A DNA stretch of 31,969 nt from Sphingosinicella sp041621755. GTDB taxonomy: Bacteria; Pseudomonadota; Alphaproteobacteria; Sphingomonadales; Sphingomonadaceae. Made by a program: the position numbers and the translations under genes. Below, piece after piece: positions 8,342 to 16,835 of the stretch. Each line of letters begins with the position of its first letter. Within the stretch, counting starts at the first letter, position 1. The notes beneath the pieces were generated by a model. That model was given only the letters and a program-made list of their open reading frames with translations, did no database searches and was not told the origin of the DNA. Where the stretch lies: the NCBI GenBank assembly GCA_041621755.1, contig JBFKAE010000015.1:1-31969 (forward strand), in the 5' to 3' direction.

Positions 8342-9408
8342 TTCTGAAAAATTGTTGGTACGCGGCCGGATGGTCTGATGAACTCGACGAACAGGCATTG
8401 ATCGGACGCACAATCCTCGAACAGCCGGTGTTGCTGTTCCGCCAGTCCGACGGGACAGCGAAGGCAATCGGCAATCGCTGCCCGCACCGCTTCGCGCCAT
8501 TGCATCTCGGGCGGCATGCTGGCGATTCCGTGCAATGCGGCTATCATGGTCTGGAATTTGACGGAAGCGGGCAGTGCTCGCTTAACCCCCACGGAGGCGC
8601 GGAGGGCCGCTCGGTCGCAAGTGTGCCATCCTATCCTTTGGTAGAACGTCACCGGGCTTTGTGGATCTGGATGGGCGAAGCGACGCCCGATGAAAGCCTC
8701 ATTCCCGATTCATTGGCGTTCATGACCGCACCCGGCCGGGCAGGATTCCATGGCAGTATCGTTGTCGAAGCAAACTACCAGCTGCTCAATGATAATCTGA
8801 TGGACCTTTCCCACGGCATGTATCTTCATGCTGGCAGCCTCTCCACCATTGAAATGCTGAAAAACTATCATCCGAAAGTCGAGGTCGTGGCAGAAACTGT
8901 AACCTCGCGTCGCCAGTCGCTGAATATTCCGCCGCCCGCGCTCTGGCATCCGGGATTGCCTGAAGGCACCACTTCGGTGGATTTCTTCAGTCACTTGCAA
9001 TGGGACGCGCCATCTCATGTGGTACTGGAAGTCGGCTGCCTGCCAGTGGGCAAACCTTATGGCAGCGATGGGCAGATCGCGGCTTTTTCTGCCCATCTCT
9101 TCACGCCCGTTTCAGACACCAGAACGATTTACTTCTATTCCTTTTCCCGCGACTTCGGCTTAGACAACGAGGCGATAGATAAGCATGTCCGCGATACGAC
9201 CCAACATGCGTTTATCAAGGAAGACAAGCCGATGATCGAAGCGCAGCAGGCAATGATGGGTACGCCTGATCTGATGAGCCTCAACCCTCTGCTCCTGAAA
9301 ACTGACACAGCCGCTGTGCGCGTGCGGCGTGTGCTGTCCAAAAAAATAATGAACGAGCGTGACAGAAGCCCCGCTATGTCCAGGAACCATGACACTCGCA
9401 TTACCTGA
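8335..9408 (+). CDS. Rieske non-haem iron oxygenase, vanillate O-demethylase (VanA) type
   Basis: 357 residues. The N-terminal Rieske [2Fe-2S] site is CPHRFAPLHLG (C49, H51) with CGYHG (C68, H71). The catalytic domain has the mononuclear iron segment NDNLMDLSHGMYLHAG (H160, H165). The short single-subunit layout and the LMDLSH motif are those of VanA-like O-demethylases and related oxygenases, which hydroxylate or demethylate small aromatics at the expense of NAD(P)H. A ferredoxin-reductase partner (VanB-like) is absent from the window, so electrons must come from elsewhere. The gene lies between two LAL regulators and shares its reading frame with the second, whose GTG is 15 nt after this stop. 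The aromatic ether substrate is inferred, not shown. Confidence 0.88.
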   Translation: MDVLKNCWYAAGWSDELDEQALIGRTILEQPVLLFRQSDGTAKAIGNRCPHRFAPLHLGRHAGDSVQCGYHGLEFDGSGQCSLNPHGGAEGRSVASVPSYPLVERHRALWIWMGEATPDESLIPDSLAFMTAPGRAGFHGSIVVEANYQLLNDNLMDLSHGMYLHAGSLSTIEMLKNYHPKVEVVAETVTSRRQSLNIPPPALWHPGLPEGTTSVDFFSHLQWDAPSHVVLEVGCLPVGKPYGSDGQIAAFSAHLFTPVSDTRTIYFYSFSRDFGLDNEAIDKHVRDTTQHAFIKEDKPMIEAQQAMMGTPDLMSLNPLLLKTDTAAVRVRRVLSKKIMNERDRSPAMSRNHDTRIT

Positions 9409-9423
9409 AAATATTACTGTTCT

Positions 9424-11856
9424 GTGCTGAAGTCGCGGCATACGCGGCTCGATGCCATACTTGACCGCTATGCTGATCGCGCAGCGATTCTGCTGACGGC
9501 GCCTACAGGCTTTGGCAAATCGGAATTACTGGCGCATTGGCGGCGTCTCCTGATTACCAGTGGGCGCTCCGTGGTCTGGTTGCCGATAGAGCCAGGCTGG
9601 AACGCCCGGACCTTCACTGAAAAACTCATGGCCTTGCTTCCGGACATGCCGGCTTCCCCGCCCGTCCCGCCTGCTGAAACGGCGCGATTTCTTTGCGCCA
9701 GTCTGGCAGCGCGTGACCGGGCAATAACGCTCCTCCTCGACGATGTCGAACTGCTCGATCCCGATGCTTTGACCGTGTTGAATGACCTGCTGTCCAGCCT
9801 TCGGCCCGGCGCACAGCTGATCTGCTCGGCGCGATGCAATATGCTCGATATATGGCACGGGCTGGCTGCCAAAGGCATGCTCGGCATCGTCAACCGGCAG
9901 ACGCTTGCCTTTACCCGTCCCGAGACGACGGCAACCTTGATTGCTGCAGCATCAGAGTCAGGCGCCAGCAAGCACATCACGTCGCTCGCCACGCTGACCG
10001 ATGATGTTCCGCAGTTGGTTCAATATGCGCGTGAAGCGCTGGCGGACGGAACCACAGACCCGGTAGCGGTATTCATTGCACGCACCAGAGACTGGCTGAA
10101 CGAACATGTCCCCGTTCTATCGCAGGAACCGGCAACCAGCCTGCTTCAATCCATTTCGATACTCAATGAAACATCCATCGAGCCGGAGCTGGCCGGAGTC
10201 GTCGCGGAACGGGCCGACAGCATGAAAATCCTGTCGGATCTTGCCACCAATACACCACTGATCCGGATTGAGAGAGACGGCAATTTGCAGCTTCATCCGC
10301 TTGTAGCAGTTTTGTTTCCCTGTCACTCGATACAAGCAAAAGAACAGGGTTATCAACGCGCGGGACATTGGCTCGCCAGTCGGCGACCTGTTTCGGCAAT
10401 AGGATATCTTCTCAAGGTCCATGAAGTCGATCGTGCCTGCGAATTGATCGAGGCGGAATTGATGGACGCGGTCGCCACCGGGCGGGTGGCAACGGCGCTG
10501 GACTGGATCGAACACATCCCGGAATCGACACTGCGCGCACGCTCCGGTCTTCGCCTCACGATCTGCTGGGCACTGGCCATTGGAGGCCGGGACAGCGAGA
10601 TGCGCGCACTGCTCAATGCCGATCCGCAAACGGCTTCGGAGTCGTTGAAAGCCGTTATCGAAGGGCTTGTCGCGTGCGGCGCAGATGACCCGGACCTCGC
10701 TGCCACCAAGGTCGCCGAAGCTGGCGAAAATGTTCAAAGTGACCCGGCATTCGAAGCCGTCCGCAAAAACATTATACGGTGGGTTGATCAACAACGCGGA
10801 CTCGGGCGTGTCCGAGTGGCGACAACGCTGCCCCATGCAGATGCCCGACGCGATCCCCGGCAGTTCTACAGCTTTTCAATGACCTTGTTTCGGGACGCCG
10901 AGATATCGCTCGATACGGGGCGGGCACTCGAAGCTGTCGAAATGCTTGTCCCGGTCGAGCGCCGCGCTAGGCAGGAACTCGGCGCGAACTCGGCGGTAAC
11001 AACGATCCTGACGTCTGCGCTGGCCGCAGCATATCGTCAAGCTGGCGACAATCTTCGTGCCGCTGCGGCGCTCGGTACAGATCAGATTTCAGAGGCGAGC
11101 TGGACCAATCCGTCGGCGCTTTGGCTGACCTTGGTGACACGGGCGCGATTGGCACGCGATATGGGGGACATGTCGCAGGCCTTCGAACTGATAGATCGCA
11201 TCGAGGCGATTGCCGATGCTCGCAACCTGTATCGGATCCGGGCGCTGGCGCTGGCAGAAGGCATTCGGCTGGGCGTGGCCTGTGGGTCAGAGGCGCAGAT
11301 CCAGCCGCGCGTCGCAAAGCTTCGTGAGCTTCTGTCGAATGCTGGAAAACTGGGAGCGATCCGTTCTCTATTGGTCCAGCTCCACTGCAATGTGGGCCTG
11401 GTGAGCGCCCTGATCGCAAACGAGGCGTGGCTCGAAGCCAAGTCAGTGCATAGCGAAGCCATGGATACGGCATTGAAGCTTGGCAGGACCTATGATCAGG
11501 CAGACCTCCTCCTGCTCGAGGCAAAAATCCCTGGCTTCATCCCGGCCGATGGGGCCTCGCTACTCCATCCACAGGATTGGGCCACCTTGCAACGGGACCA
11601 TAATATCGGCGCCGCACTGGCGAAATTGCACAGCACGCCTCCCCGCACGAACCAGAAGGCGATCCTGATGACTTCAAAGGAACGCGAGATTCTGGAACTG
11701 CTGGCGGCTGGCGTTCCCAACAAGCAGATCGCTCAGGCCTTGTTGATATCGGTGGAAACCGTGAAATGGCACCTCAAAAATATATATAACAAGCTTGAGG
11801 TTCATGACCGCGCCAACGTGGTCCAGCGCGCGCGCGAACTGGCACTTGTCGACTGA
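9424..11856 (+). CDS. ATP-binding LuxR-family regulator (LAL/MalT-type), second copy
   Basis: 810 residues, starting at GTG 9424, the first possible start after an in-frame stop at 9406-9408. I see no strong ribosome site, so translation may be coupled to the Rieske gene ending 15 nt earlier. Walker A is APTGFGKS (26-33); Walker B is AITLLLDDVELL (~100-111). A long helical TPR-like middle region follows, and a LuxR HTH fills residues 749-810 (SKEREILELLAAGVPNKQIA, then VETVKWHLKNIYNKL). Architecture and length match the regulator at 5837-8266, yet the two sequences are clearly diverged, so this is not a recent duplication. It ends convergent with, and 15 nt from, the MetE-like gene. Likely an activator of the cluster. 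Confidence 0.9.
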   Translation: MLKSRHTRLDAILDRYADRAAILLTAPTGFGKSELLAHWRRLLITSGRSVVWLPIEPGWNARTFTEKLMALLPDMPASPPVPPAETARFLCASLAARDRAITLLLDDVELLDPDALTVLNDLLSSLRPGAQLICSARCNMLDIWHGLAAKGMLGIVNRQTLAFTRPETTATLIAAASESGASKHITSLATLTDDVPQLVQYAREALADGTTDPVAVFIARTRDWLNEHVPVLSQEPATSLLQSISILNETSIEPELAGVVAERADSMKILSDLATNTPLIRIERDGNLQLHPLVAVLFPCHSIQAKEQGYQRAGHWLASRRPVSAIGYLLKVHEVDRACELIEAELMDAVATGRVATALDWIEHIPESTLRARSGLRLTICWALAIGGRDSEMRALLNADPQTASESLKAVIEGLVACGADDPDLAATKVAEAGENVQSDPAFEAVRKNIIRWVDQQRGLGRVRVATTLPHADARRDPRQFYSFSMTLFRDAEISLDTGRALEAVEMLVPVERRARQELGANSAVTTILTSALAAAYRQAGDNLRAAAALGTDQISEASWTNPSALWLTLVTRARLARDMGDMSQAFELIDRIEAIADARNLYRIRALALAEGIRLGVACGSEAQIQPRVAKLRELLSNAGKLGAIRSLLVQLHCNVGLVSALIANEAWLEAKSVHSEAMDTALKLGRTYDQADLLLLEAKIPGFIPADGASLLHPQDWATLQRDHNIGAALAKLHSTPPRTNQKAILMTSKEREILELLAAGVPNKQIAQALLISVETVKWHLKNIYNKLEVHDRANVVQRARELALVD

Positions 11857-11871
11857 TCAACTGTATTAGGC

Positions 11872-12903
11872 TTACTCGGCGCAGCAGGCATGTATACGCA
11901 GCAGGTCGGAAATCGTCGCCGGGTCACGCCGGCCAAGTCCGCATTCGGTCGCGATGCCATATTGCCCGATAAAACGATCTGCCGTCGCCATCCGGCGGCG
12001 TGTGCCGTCTTCGCCATCGGTGTAGTGGACCAGCCCCAGAAAAAGCTCGGTTTCCGGTTTGAGCTCCAGTTTCTGCAATGGCGCATAATAAGCGTCGTCA
12101 CTGCGTTCGCGCGGTACCGGCATGTGAATCCAGTTGATCGGACGCGCGATACCAGCGGTCAGCGCGTTGGCGATGGTCACCATGTTGGCGGTGTCCTTCG
12201 GCTCTACGCCGTGCTTGTGGCGAAAATCACCGTAACAGAGGTGATATCCCAGCTCGACCGGCGTGGGCGTCAAATTGCCAAGCGATATCAGCGTATCCAG
12301 CACGCCTTGACGAGGATCATCGAAAAAAATGTCCTTTACGCCTTCCCATATGAAGATCTCGAGACAACTGTCCCACTGGATCGCCAGCTCGTCATTGGGC
12401 ACGACAGCCAGTACATTCGTCAGCTCTTGCGCCATACGGGTTTCAAATGCGTGCCACACATCAGCCTGACTTTCCGGCGCGACGATGGCTGTCAGAAAAC
12501 CCAAAGGTGTCGGCAACCCGACCTGAAAACGCGCATCCGCCGGTAATTTGCCTTGCGCTTTCATTGTCTGGAAAATTGCGTAGGATTCCCGTGCATAATC
12601 CCCATAGCCAAAGCTGCCGATTTTGACCTTGGCAGGGTCAACCCCTGCCCTAAGCCGGTACTTTGGCGCCCCTGTGAGCGGCATCTCCTTGCCCGGCTCC
12701 CAGTCATGGTCCGCAGCCTCGAAATGCGGATCTTCGTGCAGCACGCGCGCCTGACTGGATACCCAGTAGGACCGCACACCCGTTTCCCCATCGGGGATGC
12801 GGCGCATGAACGGCGCAGTCGTCTCTGCAAGCAGGTCCAGTACGACTTGCGCGGACGCCAGAGGAACTGTGCCAACCAGATGAATTGCATGGGAATGTGT
12901 CAT
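11872..12903 (-). CDS. MetE-core-like protein (cobalamin-independent methionine synthase C-terminal domain family)
   Basis: 343 residues from ATG 12903 (an ATG at 12918 is possible). Two segments resemble the zinc site of MetE: YHLCYGDFRHKHG (H221, C223) matches the family HxC segment, and ATECGLGRR (C321) matches its PDCGLKTR segment. The glutamate that normally completes the site falls in MVTIANALTAG and is not conserved. PDGETGVRSYW (~37-47) is strongly polar and probably substrate-binding. MetE is about 750 residues; only one barrel is present, so this is a stand-alone relative that may move a methyl group, but the acceptor and donor are unknown. It follows the TonB receptor on the same strand. 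Confidence 0.7.
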   Translation of the reverse strand: MTHSHAIHLVGTVPLASAQVVLDLLAETTAPFMRRIPDGETGVRSYWVSSQARVLHEDPHFEAADHDWEPGKEMPLTGAPKYRLRAGVDPAKVKIGSFGYGDYARESYAIFQTMKAQGKLPADARFQVGLPTPLGFLTAIVAPESQADVWHAFETRMAQELTNVLAVVPNDELAIQWDSCLEIFIWEGVKDIFFDDPRQGVLDTLISLGNLTPTPVELGYHLCYGDFRHKHGVEPKDTANMVTIANALTAGIARPINWIHMPVPRERSDDAYYAPLQKLELKPETELFLGLVHYTDGEDGTRRRMATADRFIGQYGIATECGLGRRDPATISDLLRIHACCAE

Positions 12904-12926
12904 GACGGGCCTGTGCATGGAGTTGG

Positions 12927-12951
12927 GTGTGCCGGCACATGGCCGGCACAC
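12927..12951 (-). terminator. Hairpin between receptor and MetE-like gene
   Basis: Perfect 10-bp arms GTGTGCCGGC (12927-12936) and GCCGGCACAC (12942-12951) enclose a 5-nt loop. On the minus strand it starts 5 nt after the receptor stop codon. There is no following U-run, so it is more likely a partial terminator or a 3'-end stabiliser that lowers downstream expression than a full intrinsic terminator. Confidence 0.5.
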
Positions 12952-12956
12952 AGGAT

Positions 12957-15176
12957 TTACAGTCTGTATCCGAGTGTGATGCCGAACGTCCGCGGCGCGC
13001 TTACCGAACCGGTGATGGGCGAGCCATAGGTGGCCGAACTGACCAGCCCGTTTGCCCTCGTCACCTTGTCGGTCAGGTTGCGTCCGAAAATTGATGCGCT
13101 CCAATGTCCGTCATCATCGCTCCAGCTCAGGAAGGCGTTGAATTTGGTATTCGGCGCCTCACCCACGCTGTCGACATTGAACGCCGTGAAGAACACGCGC
13201 GATGCGTAATTCAGCTCGCCGCGCAGGGTCACTTCGCCGCTGGCAATTGGCCAGCTATATTGCGCGCCGACATTGGCTGTATATTTGGGTGCCTGGATCA
13301 AGGTATTTTTTTCAAGGTTGAGCACGCCGAGCGCTGGCCGCCCCGGATCCAGCGATCTGAAATCCTCATACTCCGAATGCAAATAAGAGAAGGTACCATC
13401 AAACTGAAGCCCGTCAGCCGGAACCGCCGTCAGTTCAAGTTCTGCGCCATAGAGCGATGCCGATGCCGCGTTTTCAGTGATGACCTGACTGTTGATGACC
13501 TTCGACACCTGAAGGTTCGAATAATCGTAATAGAAACCGGCAAGATTTGCGCGCAGCTTGCGATCAAGCGTGGTCAGCTTCATGCCAGCCTCATAGGACC
13601 AGATTGTTTCGGGCGAAAAGGCCGGGACATTGACACCAAGGTTATAGCCCCCGCTCTTGAATCCCTTTGAAACGGTCGCATAGAGCATGATGTCGTTGCC
13701 GGGACTGTATTCGACACCGAATTTTGGCGTGAAGGCATTTTCCGAAGTGCTGTCACTGCGTGGAAAGCCAAGCACCGCAAAGGGCACGATCGGCACGTTT
13801 GGCGCGTAGTCGTTGACGAAATCCAGCTGCAGTGCGTCGGTGATTTCTATCTTCTCATGGTTATAACGAGCACCGAAGATCAGGCTCAGCGAGTCAAAGA
13901 GCGCCAAATCGAGCTGCCCGAAAACCGCCATTGCCTCGGTATTTGTGGTGCCCTCAGCGCGGTAACCGCCTTTGAGCCGATCGGGACCGCCGGTGATCAG
14001 CAGATTGCGCGCGACTTGCGACCCGCCAAAAATATGTTCTTTGAAATAATAGCCACCGACGAGCCAGTGACTGCCACCAAAGTCCCCGGAAAGCTGCAAT
14101 TCCTCGCTGAACTGATGCGCGCGTTCATAAAACGGGAAGATCGAAAGCCTAAGCTCGGTCAGGTCCAGCTCCGTCACGTCCGTATAGTCGGAATGGCGAT
14201 AGGCCGTGATCGATTTAAGCGTCGCCGCCCCCAGATCCCAGCTGGCGGTTCCTGAAAAACCATAAAGCTTACGGTTGTTTGTCGGATCGAAGTCTGAATT
14301 TATATCCCGGATATTGGAAGGCGCATGTCCACCCAGCGCTGCGCCGCGCAAGGGCACACCCGGCGTATATTGCCCGAAATAATGGAGACCATAAGCATGG
14401 TCGTTTTCCTGATAATAATCCCCCGACAGATCGATCGTCAGCGTTTCGGTGGGTTCAAAACGGACACTGGCCCGCACGCCGCGCTGGTTGGCATCGTCGA
14501 TATCGTTGCCGGTATATTCATTCTTGCCATAGCCATTACGATTATTGCTCATGACCGTCACGCGCGCCGTTACGCCTTCGGCCAATGGCCCACTGAGCGC
14601 TGCGTCAACCGCTACACGACCAAAATTACCGAAGGTAAGATTGACGTGGCCGGAGGGATCTGCAGTCGGCGCGCGCGTGATGACGTTGATAGAACCGCCT
14701 GTCGCGTTGCGGCCATAAAGCGTGCCTTGTGGGCCGCGCAGCACTTCGACCCGGTCGACGTCAAAGAACGTGCCGAGCTGCGCTGACGGACGACTGATAT
14801 AGACACCATCGACATGATAGGCGATACGGCCCTCGGCGCCCGGATTGACGGTATCAAAACCGATCCCGCGTACAGCGATGCGCGCAGCGCCGCCATAGGT
14901 GCCGAAATTGACGCTCGGCGCGATGCTGGAAAGTTGATCGACCGAGGTAACCTGCCGCTCCATCAGCGTGTCACCACTGACCGCGGTAATGGCAAGCGGT
15001 ATATCCTGTACATTTTCAGCTCGCTTCTGCGCGGTAACCACAATGTCCCCAAGGCCCGTCACGACCTCAGCCTGTGGCGCCTGACCCGCATCCGCCGCCG
15101 GAGCTTGCTGGGCATAAGCCATTGTCGAAGCACATGCTGAGACTAGAAGCATGCCGCATTTCAGGAAATTGCTCAT
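12957..15176 (-). CDS. TonB-dependent outer-membrane receptor
   Basis: 739 residues. A signal peptide (residues 1-22, cleavage after AYA) is followed by a TonB-box-like DIVVTAQKR (~44-52). The plug domain shows IPLAITAVSG, PSVNFGTYGGAARIAVRGIG and RVEVLRGPQGTLYGRNATGGSINVI in a single line of homology, then a beta-barrel ending FGITLGYRL. It belongs to the large receptor family that sphingomonads use for hydrophobic and aromatic compounds as well as iron chelates; the catabolic neighbours favour a carbon substrate (inference). ATG 15176 has GGGGAGGA 6 nt upstream. Energy comes from TonB-ExbBD encoded elsewhere. Confidence 0.94.
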   Translation of the reverse strand: MSNFLKCGMLLVSACASTMAYAQQAPAADAGQAPQAEVVTGLGDIVVTAQKRAENVQDIPLAITAVSGDTLMERQVTSVDQLSSIAPSVNFGTYGGAARIAVRGIGFDTVNPGAEGRIAYHVDGVYISRPSAQLGTFFDVDRVEVLRGPQGTLYGRNATGGSINVITRAPTADPSGHVNLTFGNFGRVAVDAALSGPLAEGVTARVTVMSNNRNGYGKNEYTGNDIDDANQRGVRASVRFEPTETLTIDLSGDYYQENDHAYGLHYFGQYTPGVPLRGAALGGHAPSNIRDINSDFDPTNNRKLYGFSGTASWDLGAATLKSITAYRHSDYTDVTELDLTELRLSIFPFYERAHQFSEELQLSGDFGGSHWLVGGYYFKEHIFGGSQVARNLLITGGPDRLKGGYRAEGTTNTEAMAVFGQLDLALFDSLSLIFGARYNHEKIEITDALQLDFVNDYAPNVPIVPFAVLGFPRSDSTSENAFTPKFGVEYSPGNDIMLYATVSKGFKSGGYNLGVNVPAFSPETIWSYEAGMKLTTLDRKLRANLAGFYYDYSNLQVSKVINSQVITENAASASLYGAELELTAVPADGLQFDGTFSYLHSEYEDFRSLDPGRPALGVLNLEKNTLIQAPKYTANVGAQYSWPIASGEVTLRGELNYASRVFFTAFNVDSVGEAPNTKFNAFLSWSDDDGHWSASIFGRNLTDKVTRANGLVSSATYGSPITGSVSAPRTFGITLGYRL

Positions 15177-15268
15177 CTGGTTCCTCCCCTTTGTATCGCG
15201 CCCCGGACATTTCCGCTGACGCCTGTTATTCAGTCTGCAGGTTCGATCAGGAACCCAGCCACACCTAC

Positions 15269-15322
15269 ATGGCCAAATCCATGCTGACGATCAGCCCCCC
15301 TCGCTGGGGGGCCTAGCTGACG
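15269..15322 (+). repeat. Hairpin repeat element, copy A
   Basis: First of two copies of a ~54-nt element. It holds a 7-bp GC stem GCCCCCC (15294-15300) / GGGGGGC (15306-15312) with a TCGCT loop, 25 nt after an ATG. Read on the plus strand it encodes MAKSMLTISPPRWGA and then a stop. It lies 93 nt upstream of the receptor gene on the opposite strand. Copy B is at 16092-16145. Confidence 0.6.
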
Positions 15323-15369
15323 ATTGCGGGGGGGCACCTATGGATAACGCTTCGCAGCACAATCCTTAA

Positions 15370-16008
15370 TCAAGCGTAGTCTATTTGCTCACGGTCCAGC
15401 GCCCGCTTAGCCCCCGGCCGGTCGCAGAGGCGACGCGCGTGCTCGGTCCAGGCCGGAAAATCACGCGACATATCATATCCCAGTTTCGGGCTCCGCCCCC
15501 AATTCCAAAATGTGAAAATATAGGGGTCCGCGACGCTGAACCGCTCGCTCGCAGCCCACGTCGTACCCCGTTTGGCCATTCGAGACTCAACCTGCTGCCA
15601 GAGATCGAGAACCGTTTCGCGGCCTTTTTCCTCTACTTCCGCCATGGCCTCAGCACTGCTTGCGTATCTGTAAGACCGTGCAATATGCGCAAATGCGACA
15701 TGGATGCCGGAAACGCACCAGGACAACCATTCCGCGCACCGCGCATCCTCCATGATATCCTCCGGCCATAAACCGGCATCGGGATATTTGCGCGCGATAT
15801 ACCGCAGAATTGCCGGACTCTCGGTGATGATCTCATCGCCATCCACCAATACAGGCACCCGGCCCTTCGGATTCATCGCAAGAAAGCCCTCTGTTCTCTG
15901 TTGCGATGAAGAGAAGTCGACCTTGATGAGCTCAAACTCAACATCTGCCTCTGCGAGCGCGATATGAGAAGCAAGCGAGCAAGCCCCCGGCGCATAAAAT
16001 AATTTCAT
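15370..16008 (-). CDS. Beta-class glutathione S-transferase
   Basis: 212 residues from ATG 16008 (GGAGGT 6 nt upstream; an upstream ATG at 16035 lacks a site). The N-terminal thioredoxin-like domain begins MKLFYAPGACSLASHIALAE with C10, the beta-class cysteine, and contains NPKGRVPVLVDGDEIITESPAILRYI with the E-S glutathione-binding pair. A helical domain follows (ADPYIFTFWNWG). Cytoplasmic; in catabolic clusters such enzymes use glutathione for ether cleavage, dehalogenation, isomerisation or detoxification of electrophilic intermediates. Which applies here is unknown. It lies between the receptor and CoA-transferase genes on the same strand, and each side holds one copy of the hairpin repeat. 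Confidence 0.92.
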   Translation of the reverse strand: MKLFYAPGACSLASHIALAEADVEFELIKVDFSSSQQRTEGFLAMNPKGRVPVLVDGDEIITESPAILRYIARKYPDAGLWPEDIMEDARCAEWLSWCVSGIHVAFAHIARSYRYASSAEAMAEVEEKGRETVLDLWQQVESRMAKRGTTWAASERFSVADPYIFTFWNWGRSPKLGYDMSRDFPAWTEHARRLCDRPGAKRALDREQIDYA

Positions 16009-16091
16009 GGCAGCACCTCCAATTTGCGAACTCATGACTGGTGCCAGATATGATTATCCATGAGCGATGTCAGGGGCCCAGCAATAACAGG

Positions 16092-16145
16092 ATGGCCAAA
16101 TCTCCGCTTGCCATCAGCCCCCCGCGCTGGGGGGCTTTCTTGACG
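16092..16145 (+). repeat. Hairpin repeat element, copy B
   Basis: Second copy of the element at 15269. The stem is 8 bp: AGCCCCCC (16116-16123) / GGGGGGCT (16129-16136), loop GCGCT, followed by TTCTT on the plus strand, so it resembles a plus-strand intrinsic terminator. The plus frame reads MAKSPLAISPPRWGAF. It lies ~85 nt upstream of the GST start on the opposite strand. Confidence 0.6.
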
Positions 16146-16199
16146 CACGCAGGCTCAACCACCTCGAAGGCCTTGGTTGCGATGAAGTCCCGCCTGTCT

Positions 16200-16835
16200 T
16201 CAGGTCAGATAATGCGCGATCGTCTTGTCCCCGATCTCCTTCGCGCTGACGCCCGGCGCCATTTCGATCAACCTGAAAGGGCTGGTCCGATTTTCCCGCT
16301 TGAAGACGGCCAGATCAGTGATCAGCATATCCACCACGCCTTGCCCGGTCAGCGGCAATGCACATCGATCAACGAACTTAGGCAAACCATCCCGCGAGCA
16401 ATGTTCCATCGCCACGATCACGCGCTTGACGCCCGCGACCAAATCCATTGCGCCGCCCATGCCCTTGATCATCTTGCCGGGGATCATCCAGTTGGCGATA
16501 TCGCCATTGCTGCTCACTTCCATTGCCCCAAGGATGCTGAGGTCGACATGACCTCCGCGTATCATGGCGAAACTGTCGGCAGACGAAAAATAGCTGGAGC
16601 CAGGCAGATCGGTAATCGTCTGTTTACCGGCGTTGATCAAATCGGGATCAACCTCGTTCTCGGTTGGGAAAGGTCCGATGCCCAGAAGCCCGTTCTCACT
16701 CTGCAATGTAACGTCCAGTCCCTCTGGAATATTGTTGGCAACCATTGTTGGAATGCCGATGCCCAGATTGACGTAGAAACCGTCTCCCAGTTCAGCTGCA
16801 GCGCGACGTGCAATATCTTCTCTGGTCCAGCTCAT
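16200..16835 (-). CDS. CoA-transferase subunit B (3-oxoacid CoA-transferase type)
   Basis: 211 residues. The active-site glutamate is in LQSENGLLGIG (E47). FYVNLGIGIPTMVANNI (~20-36) precedes it, and GGHVDLSILGAMEVSSNGDIANW lies further on in two conserved blocks. With subunit A it transfers CoA between succinyl-CoA or another acyl-CoA and a 3-oxoacid. It overlaps subunit A by ATGA, showing coupled translation. Close relatives include succinyl-CoA:3-ketoacid and 3-oxoadipate CoA-transferases; the pairing with a thiolase just upstream fits activation and thiolysis of a 3-oxo acid released by the pathway. I do not assign pcaJ, catJ or scoB because sequence reading alone cannot separate them. 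Confidence 0.92.
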   Translation of the reverse strand: MSWTREDIARRAAAELGDGFYVNLGIGIPTMVANNIPEGLDVTLQSENGLLGIGPFPTENEVDPDLINAGKQTITDLPGSSYFSSADSFAMIRGGHVDLSILGAMEVSSNGDIANWMIPGKMIKGMGGAMDLVAGVKRVIVAMEHCSRDGLPKFVDRCALPLTGQGVVDMLITDLAVFKRENRTSPFRLIEMAPGVSAKEIGDKTIAHYLT

